This document shows, piece after piece, positions 58,210 to 64,000 of a stretch of DNA of 64,000 nucleotides. The stretch lies in assembly GCA_029202385.1 (NCBI GenBank), contig CP119314.1:808501-872500 (forward strand), given 5' to 3'. Positions within the stretch are counted from its first letter, which is position 1. Every line of letters starts with the position of its first letter. Both the position numbers and the translations under genes were made by a program. The notes beneath the pieces are model-generated. The model was not told the DNA's origin. It saw nothing but the letters and a program-made list of their open reading frames with translations, and made no database searches. This stretch comes from Candidatus Sphingomonas phytovorans (lineage in GTDB: Bacteria > Pseudomonadota > Alphaproteobacteria > Sphingomonadales > Sphingomonadaceae).

Positions 58210-59555
58210 CAAAGGCGGTTCGCTCTTGCCTGCGCACCGAGATAGCGGGCGCTTGGCTTCGGGCTTCTGCGGAAGGTGGATCGATCGACGGCGACCAGGC
58301 CGAAATGCTTGTCATAGCCGGCGGTCCATTCGAAATTGTCGAGCAGAGACCAGTAGATATAGCTTTTCACCTCGATGCCTTCGGCGATGCAGGCACGGAC
58401 CTCGGCGATCGTATCCCTGATGAAGGCGACACGCCGGGCATCGTCTTCCGTCGCGATGCCGGTCTCGGTCAGATAGATCGGCTTGCCGATGTGCTTCGCG
58501 GCATAGCGGATCGTGGCACCCACCGCGGCCGGGTAATACTCATAGCCGGCCGAAGTCAGTTCGGCCCCAGGGAGCGACGGCAAGAGGCCCTTGTCGCCGA
58601 TGCGCAGCCTCGAATAGGTCTGCACCCCGATAAAGTCGCTGTTGCGCGCAGCCTCGATCCAGCCGCCATAGATCGTATCCTCGACCGAGCGAGCCAGGTT
58701 GCCCGGACCGACGCCCTGGATCTCCTGCATCGACAGAGTCACGCCGACCGGGAAATCCCCGGGGCCGGCCTTGATCGCGGCATAGGCCTTGGCGTGGGCG
58801 TCGAGCATGACGGTGCTGATCTTGTCGGGGTCGCCGAACAGCATCGACGAGAAACCGGGCGAGGCGGTGCGGCGGGCAGCCGCCACGATCATCGCCCTGG
58901 CGTTCGCTGCCGCCGCTTCTGTCGCAAAGCGCGGCAGGACCTTGCGCAGAAGGACGATATTCGCCTCGTTGAAGGTCGAAGCCATGCCGATCAGCGAGCC
59001 CAGATGCTCGGTCGCCCTGCCGCAGAAACGGGCGAACAGGTCGGCGCCGTCGGCGACCTCGAAACCGCCACGCTCGGCGAACCAGAGCGGGACGGTGAAG
59101 TGGTTATAGGTAACCATAGGCATCAGGTTGCGCGCGTGGCAGGCCTCGAGCACCCGGCGATAATGGTCGAGCTCCGCTAGCGAGAACCGCCCCGGCTCGG
59201 GTTCGATGCGCGCCCATTCGATGCCGAAGCGATAGCAGTTCAGCCCCAGCTTCGCGGCGAGGTCGAGGTCTTCTTCGTATCGGTGATAGCTGTCGCATGC
59301 ATCACCCGATGGTTCGGTGAATGCGGTCGGCGTTCCGTTTTCGAGAAACCAGGCGTCGGAATGCACATTATTGCCCTCGCTCTGGTGAGCGGAGATCGCG
59401 GTACCCCACAGAAACGGCGTTGCCGCCTTCTCGCTGGCGGGCGTTGCCGCTTTGCTGGCGGATCCTGCGCCCAGGGTGAGCAGCGCGGCGGTCCCGCCAA
59501 CAAGTTCCCGTCGCGTCGGTCGGACAAATCGCTGGCTGTGCCCTTGGTCGCCCAT
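58209..59555 (-). CDS. Tat-exported GH1 beta-glucosidase-like protein
   Basis: The 448-residue product has a twin-arginine-like leader (TRRELVGGTAALLTLGAG; residues 14-31), so it is probably exported folded. The GH1 barrel shows YEEDLDLAAKLGLNCYRFGIEWARIEPE, the acid/base E197 in TFNEAN, and the nucleophile E364 in YLTETGIA (TENG in most family members). YWSLLDNFEWTAGYDKHFGLV is the C-terminal aglycone/substrate segment. It removes a beta-linked glucose-type sugar. Exported GH1 enzymes are less common than cytoplasmic ones. The TetR-type operator copy lies 80 bp upstream. Confidence 0.9.
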   Translation of the reverse strand: MGDQGHSQRFVRPTRRELVGGTAALLTLGAGSASKAATPASEKAATPFLWGTAISAHQSEGNNVHSDAWFLENGTPTAFTEPSGDACDSYHRYEEDLDLAAKLGLNCYRFGIEWARIEPEPGRFSLAELDHYRRVLEACHARNLMPMVTYNHFTVPLWFAERGGFEVADGADLFARFCGRATEHLGSLIGMASTFNEANIVLLRKVLPRFATEAAAANARAMIVAAARRTASPGFSSMLFGDPDKISTVMLDAHAKAYAAIKAGPGDFPVGVTLSMQEIQGVGPGNLARSVEDTIYGGWIEAARNSDFIGVQTYSRLRIGDKGLLPSLPGAELTSAGYEYYPAAVGATIRYAAKHIGKPIYLTETGIATEDDARRVAFIRDTIAEVRACIAEGIEVKSYIYWSLLDNFEWTAGYDKHFGLVAVDRSTFRRSPKPSARYLGAQARANRL

Positions 59556-59634
59556 TTCTCCTGCCTCTCCTGCTTCGACGCGGTTTCGAAACCGCTTTTC
59601 ACCTCACTGTATGACAGGGCGGCGATCGTCAGGA

Positions 59635-59662
59635 AAGATATTCATTCATTCGTCAGTTAGTA
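59635..59662. promoter_or_regulatory. TetR-type operator copy before the GH1/DUF3089 operon
   Basis: AAGA-TATTCATTCA-ttcg-TCAGTTAGTA matches 52728-52755 in all but four or so positions over 28 bp, with the same half-sites and 4-bp spacer. It is 80 bp before the GH1 start. No other gene uses this 160-bp gap. Confidence 0.65.
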
Positions 59663-59715
59663 AAAATATCTCGTGGCAAGTAGCAGGGGATATTCCCGCA
59701 TGCCGGAGATGACGA

Positions 59716-60249
59716 TCAACGCAGCTGCCGTTTCTCGAGTTTGCGCGCGAGCGTGCGGCGATGCATGCCGAGCCTGCGCGCGGCCTCGGAGATGTTGAAG
59801 TCGGTCTCCACCAGGGTCTGGTGGATATGCTCCCATTCCACCGTCTTGATCGAGGACGGGCGGGCGGCAAGGGGTGCATCCGGGTCTCCCGCCTCGCGCT
59901 CGAACGCAGCTTCGATGTCGTCGGTGTTGGAGGGTTTGGCGAGATAATAGGATGCGCCCAGCTTGATCGCCTCGACGGCGGTGGCGATGCTGGCGAAGCC
60001 GGTCAGCACCACGATCCGCATCGTTGCATCCTGGGCACGCAGGGATTGAACGCAGGCCAGGCCGGAGGCGCCGCCGAGCTTGAGATCGACCACCGCATAG
60101 CCGGGCGCGAAGTCGACGAGCAGCGCCGCGAGTTCCTCGTGGCTCGCGGCCACGCGCACCTGATAACCCCGGCGCTCGAACGAACGCTTGAGTGTCCGTG
60201 CGAAGGCTTCGTCGTCCTCTACGATCACGAGTCGGCTGGCGTCGGTCAT
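59716..60249 (-). CDS. regA: redox response regulator RegA/PrrA/ActR
   Basis: The 177-residue product has an N-terminal receiver with VIVEDDEAF and the phosphoacceptor D55 in AVVDLKLGG, and the conserved lysine in LAKPSNTDD. A short proline-containing linker and a C-terminal Fis-type helix-turn-helix (NISEAARRLGMHRRTLARKLEKR) follow, the nearly invariant RegA DNA-binding helix. It partners RegB, with which it overlaps (ATGA). RegA controls oxidases, carbon and energy genes in response to redox state. Its position after the cyo cluster suggests it acts on this oxidase. Confidence 0.93.
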   Translation of the reverse strand: MTDASRLVIVEDDEAFARTLKRSFERRGYQVRVAASHEELAALLVDFAPGYAVVDLKLGGASGLACVQSLRAQDATMRIVVLTGFASIATAVEAIKLGASYYLAKPSNTDDIEAAFEREAGDPDAPLAARPSSIKTVEWEHIHQTLVETDFNISEAARRLGMHRRTLARKLEKRQLR

Positions 60250-61538
60250 GCGTGGTTTCCCGCAGGCCGGGCGATCGAGTCGAGGGGCAGCCGAAGGCGT
60301 ACCACTGCGCCGCCGCCAGGTCGATTTTCGGCGCTCGCCGAGCCGCCCAGCTTGCGCAGCACATTGACGAGGAGGAATAATCCCAGCCCTCCGCCCGCCC
60401 GGCCCTTGCTCGAGCGATAGGGCTGGCCGAACGTCTCGAGCATATCGGCGGGGAAGCCCAAGCCGCGATCCGCGATCTCGATCACCAGATCGTCGCGCTC
60501 GCGCAGCGAGGTGATTCCGATCCAGTCGGGCGAGACCTCGGCCGCATTGTCGATGACATTGCCCAGCACCTGGCGGAGCGCGGGATCGGACACGATGGGG
60601 ACGTCGCCGCCGAAGCGGTCGATATAGTCGAGCGTCCCCGGCAACCGGCTGGCGCGCCAGTCGGCCACAATGGCATTGAGGAAGCCGCGCACCGTGGTGA
60701 ATTCGGGGGCGACGCCACGGGCCTCCCCGGCGGAAAGCAGGATGCCGCTGACGATCGCCTTGCAGCGCGCGACCTCGGCCTGCATGTCGGCGATGTCCTG
60801 CCCGACCTCCTTGTCTTCGACGAGCCGTGGCATGCGCTGCCAGTCGCCAAGGATGACCGATACCGAGGAGAGAGGCGTTCCCAACTCATGTGCGGCGCCG
60901 GAGGCGAGCAGGCCCATGCGGACGATATGGTCCTCCTCGGCCGCGCGCTGGCGGATGGCCGCAAGCGCGGCGTCCCGATCGCGCAGGTTGCGGCTGATGC
61001 GGGTGACGAAAAGGACGAGCAGCACCGCGATCAGCGCGAAGCAGACCATGCTGCCGGCGAGATAGAGTTGGAATGGATCTCCAAATGCCGGGGGCACCAC
61101 CAGCGGCACCGGCTGGACTGCAATGGCCAGGAGCCCAAGGCTCGCGGCGCCGACGATCGTCCAGCTCGACCAGGGGCTGAGGAGCATCGCCCCGATCACC
61201 ACCTGCAGCAGGAAGAGCGAGGCAAAGGGATTGGCGAGCCCGCCCGAGAAATGCAGCTGCCAGGCGAGCGCGACGACGTCGAGAAGCAGCGCTGCCGTGA
61301 GCTCGCTATTGGCGATGGCCCTGCGGCGGCCGAGCAGGGATTGGGTGGCGAGATTGATCGCTGCCAGCAACAGCGGCGCGACGAGCAGCGGGACGAGGGG
61401 CAGGCGCACACCCATTGCGAAATGGACGATGGCGATGGTGAGCAGTTGCCCGCCGACCGCGATCCAGCGGAGCTGGACCAGCAGACGCATGTTGCGCTGG
61501 CCGGCATCGGTTTCGGGTGGGGGCTCGGCGCTCATCAT
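60246..61538 (-). CDS. regB: redox sensor histidine kinase RegB/PrrB/ActS
   Basis: The 430-residue product has six membrane segments (about 24-178), then a DHp domain with phosphorylated H217 in ASGAAHELGTPLSS and an ATPase domain (DNAAEVSPDW, DRGLGFP, GGGLGLFLL). The ubiquinone-binding heptapeptide GGLANPF (99-105) matches the RegB GGxxNPF. The conserved redox cysteine appears as C259 in ARCKAIV. It starts at ATG 61538 or 61535, overlapping the SURF1 stop. It senses quinone pool and oxidation state and phosphorylates RegA. Confidence 0.92.
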   Translation of the reverse strand: MMSAEPPPETDAGQRNMRLLVQLRWIAVGGQLLTIAIVHFAMGVRLPLVPLLVAPLLLAAINLATQSLLGRRRAIANSELTAALLLDVVALAWQLHFSGGLANPFASLFLLQVVIGAMLLSPWSSWTIVGAASLGLLAIAVQPVPLVVPPAFGDPFQLYLAGSMVCFALIAVLLVLFVTRISRNLRDRDAALAAIRQRAAEEDHIVRMGLLASGAAHELGTPLSSVSVILGDWQRMPRLVEDKEVGQDIADMQAEVARCKAIVSGILLSAGEARGVAPEFTTVRGFLNAIVADWRASRLPGTLDYIDRFGGDVPIVSDPALRQVLGNVIDNAAEVSPDWIGITSLRERDDLVIEIADRGLGFPADMLETFGQPYRSSKGRAGGGLGLFLLVNVLRKLGGSASAENRPGGGAVVRLRLPLDSIARPAGNHA

Positions 61539-62254
61539 GCCGGGGTGTCGTCCCGCCGGATCATCCGAGCCGCTGCCCACAACGCCAGGCCGGCAAGCGT
61601 GAACCAGGTGAGGGCGTAGAGGAGATGATTGTCGGTGAAGCGCACGACGGTGAGCCCTCCGACAGGGTAGCCACGCGGATTGGGCGTTGCGTCGGCGTCG
61701 ATGAAATAAGGGGCAACGCTGCCCAGTCCACGCGCGGCGGCGATGGCGGCGACGTCGCGCGAATACCAGCGATTTGCTGCCGGATCGTTCGCGCGCAGGA
61801 AACCGCCGCCCGGCTCGCTGACGCGCAGCAGGCCGGTTGTCGTCACTATTCTATTGTCGCTCGTCTGCGGGCGCGTTGCCGGATCGCGCCGGTCGGGAGG
61901 CACGAAGCCGCGATTGACCAGCACGGTGAAGTCGGGCGTCTTGAGCGGCGTCAGCACCCAATAGCCACCGCCGCGTTCAGTGACGGCCTGCACCAGCGTC
62001 TCGCGATCGTGCAGGAAGCGGCCGGCGATCCGGATAGGGCGATAGGCGTCCTGCGCTGCGGAAATCGCGTTCCAGGTCGTCGGCCCCGGCGCCGGCACCG
62101 GCGCTGCATGTACACGCGAGTCGACCGCCGCAATCAGGCCGTGCTTCCACACCCGCCGTTCGAGCTGCCACACACCCAGCGCCACCAGCACCGCTGCGCA
62201 GAGTACCGCCGCCGTGGCGGCCCTCCACGCACGGGGCCGGCGTGCTGCGGTCAC
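61535..62254 (-). CDS. SURF1 family oxidase assembly protein
   Basis: The GTG start at 62254 overlaps the cyoD stop (GTGA); the product is 239 residues. It has the SURF1 form: an N-terminal membrane segment (VLCAAVLVALGVWQLERRVWKHGLI), a periplasmic domain with GGYWVLTPLKTPDFTVLVNRGFVP, and a C-terminal membrane segment (HLLYALTWFTLAGLALWAAARMI). SURF1 helps haem insertion into subunit I of terminal oxidases. It closes the cyo gene run and precedes regB. Confidence 0.88.
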   Translation of the reverse strand: MTAARRPRAWRAATAAVLCAAVLVALGVWQLERRVWKHGLIAAVDSRVHAAPVPAPGPTTWNAISAAQDAYRPIRIAGRFLHDRETLVQAVTERGGGYWVLTPLKTPDFTVLVNRGFVPPDRRDPATRPQTSDNRIVTTTGLLRVSEPGGGFLRANDPAANRWYSRDVAAIAAARGLGSVAPYFIDADATPNPRGYPVGGLTVVRFTDNHLLYALTWFTLAGLALWAAARMIRRDDTPA

Positions 62255-62610
62255 GGCAATTGGCTCGGGTCGTGCGGCATCGGCATCATGTTCGTGTTGA
62301 GGTGGTACATCACCCAGAGCGATCCGGAGAGCATGATCGCGACGATGATGATCGTGAAGATGAGCGCAGTCATCGTCCATCCGCCTTCGGCCTTGGGGCT
62401 CATATGGAGGAAATAGACCATATGGACCACCATTTGTACCGCCGCGAACGCCATCACCGTCACGGCGGTGGTGACGTCGGAAAAGGGCCGGGCCATCACC
62501 AGCCAGAACGGGATGGCGGTGAGGACGACCGAGAGCAGGAAGCCGGTCGCATAATCACGTAGCGATCCGTGCGGAGCCTCGATTTCATGAGCGTGCGGAT
62601 TCTGGCTCAT
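62251..62610 (-). CDS. cyoD: cytochrome bo3 ubiquinol oxidase subunit IV
   Basis: I start at ATG 62610 ([36 protein letters not shown]), overlapping the cyoC stop (ATGA); 119 residues. It has three membrane helices and the typical [14 protein letters not shown] and [12 protein letters not shown]. This small subunit stabilises the copper-binding assembly of the quinol oxidase. Confidence 0.93.
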   Translation of the reverse strand: MSQNPHAHEIEAPHGSLRDYATGFLLSVVLTAIPFWLVMARPFSDVTTAVTVMAFAAVQMVVHMVYFLHMSPKAEGGWTMTALIFTIIIVAIMLSGSLWVMYHLNTNMMPMPHDPSQLP

Positions 62611-63236
62611 CGAAGCATTCCCATCAGATAGACAAAGGTGAAGACGCCGATCCAGATGACGTCGAGGAAGTGCCAGAACAGGCTGAGGCACATCAGCCGG
62701 CGCCTGTTGGCCGGGATCAGCCCGAAACGGTTGACCTGAATCATCAGCGTGATCAGCCAGATAGTGCCGAAGGTGACGTGCAGCCCATGGGTGCCAACCA
62801 GCGTGAAGAAGGCCGAGAGGAAGGCGCTGCGCCAGGGGCCTGCTCCCTCATGGATCAGGTGGCTGAACTCGTAGAGTTCGATGCCCAGGAACGCCGCGCC
62901 GAACAGCCCGGTGACGGCGAGCCAGAACAGTACCGGGCCACGCTGCGCGCGCTGCATCGCCAGCATCGCGAAGCCATAGGTGATCGACGAGAAGAGCAGC
63001 ATCGCGGTGTTGAGCGCGACGAGCGGGAGGTCGAACAGGTCGCGGGGGCCGGGACCGGCGGCATAGTTGCCGCCGAGCACCGCATAGGTGGCGAAGAGGA
63101 TCGCGAAGATGAGGCAGTCGCTCATCAGGTAGATCCAGAAGCCGAGCATCGTGCTGTGGCCTTCCGGATGCGCATGCTCGTCGAGGTCGTAGAAGCGGAC
63201 GGTCTCGTCCGCGGCGGGAAGTGTCGTGGTGGTCAC
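62607..63236 (-). CDS. cyoC: cytochrome bo3 ubiquinol oxidase subunit III
   Basis: I use GTG 63236 ([26 protein letters not shown]), five bases after the cyoB stop; an ATG at 63257 would overlap cyoB. The 209-residue product has five membrane helices: [63 protein letters not shown] and [19 protein letters not shown]. These are the haem-copper oxidase subunit III signatures. It is non-catalytic. Confidence 0.93.
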   Translation of the reverse strand: MTTTTLPAADETVRFYDLDEHAHPEGHSTMLGFWIYLMSDCLIFAILFATYAVLGGNYAAGPGPRDLFDLPLVALNTAMLLFSSITYGFAMLAMQRAQRGPVLFWLAVTGLFGAAFLGIELYEFSHLIHEGAGPWRSAFLSAFFTLVGTHGLHVTFGTIWLITLMIQVNRFGLIPANRRRLMCLSLFWHFLDVIWIGVFTFVYLMGMLR

Positions 63237-63240
63237 GGCC

Positions 63241-64000
63241 TCAGGCTCCCGCGGCAAGCAGGCGAGTGCGCGCCGCTTCGGTTTCGGCGACGGTCTCGGC
63301 CGGGATGTCGAAATCTCGCTTGTAGTTGAAGGTATGGATGATCGTCGCGGCGATCAGCGAGACCAGGCCGACCACCACCAGCCACCAGACATGCCAGATC
63401 AGCGCGAAGCCGATCAGCGTGCTGATCCCGGCCAGGACCACGCCGGCGCCGGTGTTGCTCGGCATATGGATCGGGCGGAAGCCGGTCACCGGGCGTTCGG
63501 CGTTATGGCTCTTCATGTCATGCCAGGCATCGAGCGAATGGATCACCGGCGTGAACGCGAAATTATAGTCAGGCGGCGGCGACGAGGTCGCCCATTCGAG
63601 AGTACGCCCGTTCCACGGATCGCCGGTGGTATCCACCAGTTCCTCCCGCCTCCAGATGCTCACCGCGAACTGGATGAGCATCGCGGCGATGCCGATGGCG
63701 ATGACGACCGCACCGATCGCGGCGATCACGAAGAAGATCTGAAGCGACGAATCGTCGAACACGCGCATGCGCCGCGTCACGCCCATCAGGCCCAGGATGT
63801 AGAGCGGCATGAAGGCGAGCCAGAACCCCGTCACCCAGCACCAGAAGCTCACCTTGCCCCAGAACGGGTCGAGCCTGAAGCCGAACGCTTTGGGCCACCA
63901 ATAGTTGATCGCCGCGAACAGGCCGAACAGCACGCCACCGATGATCACATTGTGGAAGTGCGCGATCAGGAACAGCGAGTTGTGCAGCACGAAGTCGGCC
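63241..64000 (-). CDS. cyoB: cytochrome bo3 ubiquinol oxidase subunit I, C-terminal part (cut by window edge)
   Basis: Only the last 253 codons are inside; the reading frame is open to the edge. The visible part starts [22 protein letters not shown], where the histidines of HFHNVIIGG are the low-spin and high-spin haem ligands. It continues through [42 protein letters not shown] and the [21 protein letters not shown] segment, to the C-terminal [13 protein letters not shown] region. It is the catalytic proton-pumping subunit. Downstream genes are cyoC, cyoD, SURF1, regB and regA. Confidence 0.95.
   Translation of the reverse strand, partial: ADFVLHNSLFLIAHFHNVIIGGVLFGLFAAINYWWPKAFGFRLDPFWGKVSFWCWVTGFWLAFMPLYILGLMGVTRRMRVFDDSSLQIFFVIAAIGAVVIAIGIAAMLIQFAVSIWRREELVDTTGDPWNGRTLEWATSSPPPDYNFAFTPVIHSLDAWHDMKSHNAERPVTGFRPIHMPSNTGAGVVLAGISTLIGFALIWHVWWLVVVGLVSLIAATIIHTFNYKRDFDIPAETVAETEAARTRLLAAGA

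Noticed and set aside
1..64000. tRNA, rRNA, CRISPR, insertion sequence, phage or integrase genes
   Set aside because: I looked for these signatures on both strands and saw none. The window appears to be ordinary chromosomal DNA with accessory catabolic loci.

Overview
The window reads as chromosomal DNA of a GC-rich alphaproteobacterium, most probably Sphingomonadales (Sphingomonas or a relative). This is inferred from gene content: four TonB-dependent receptors each placed beside catabolic genes, a FAD-dependent halogenase next to a DUF6445 protein, a RegB/RegA redox pair beside a cyo oxidase, and TGCGA-N5-TCGCA type Fur sites. I saw no rRNA, tRNA, CRISPR array, IS element or phage gene. Genes are tightly packed, and many operon joints are ATGA or TGATG overlaps.

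Layout. (1) 1-5.6 kb: branched-chain amino acid catabolism, with isovaleryl-CoA dehydrogenase (cut by the edge), a divergent LysR regulator, and bkdA1-bkdA2-bkdB with a divergent Lrp-type regulator. (2) 5.6-14.1 kb: a LacI-controlled uptake locus with a TonB receptor, a six-hairpin glycosidase-like protein, DUF6445 and a flavin halogenase. (3) 14.1-26.3 kb: a TetR-controlled locus with MaoC/NodN hydratase, MFS carrier, acyl-CoA synthetase and a crotonase, plus an opposite-strand TonB receptor and CocE/NonD hydrolase. A PEP-mutase/isocitrate-lyase-like protein, a serine beta-lactamase-fold hydrolase and an SDR follow. The same TGAGCTCA-RTATCA site lies before both transcription units. (4) 26.3-30.6 kb: an iron-type locus with a Fur site, AraC regulator, siderophore receptor, secreted protein and cupin. 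(5) 30.9-37.5 kb: a HutC-like regulator, two exported peptidases and HutD, with TTGTATATACAA-type sites before each unit but no histidine-degradation enzyme genes. (6) 37.6-46.3 kb: a complete NAD-type molybdenum formate dehydrogenase (fdsGBAD) with fdhD, mobA, moeA and a LysR regulator. (7) 46.4-48.5 kb: a membrane patatin. (8) 48.7-59.7 kb: a second TetR locus (esterase, acyl-CoA ligase, TetR; divergent TonB receptor and MFS; DUF3089 esterase and Tat-exported GH1 glucosidase) tied together by a 28-bp near-identical operator-like sequence. (9) 59.7-64 kb: regA, regB, SURF1, cyoD, cyoC and the end of cyoB.

How it works together. Regions 2, 3, 5 and 8 look like separate nutrient modules: outer-membrane receptor and/or exported hydrolase, inner-membrane carrier, CoA-activating enzymes, and a local regulator. 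Region 1 oxidises leucine-type acyl chains, region 6 oxidises formate to feed NADH, and region 9 is the quinol oxidase branch with its redox sensor.

Most notable: two copies of one palindromic repeat family sit in-frame inside genes (bkdB and fdsB); the two TetR sites and the HutC-like sites define small regulons readable from sequence; and a 48-codon ORF too short for ordinary calling overlaps the hutD start. All functions are from reading translations and motifs by eye; no database search was run.
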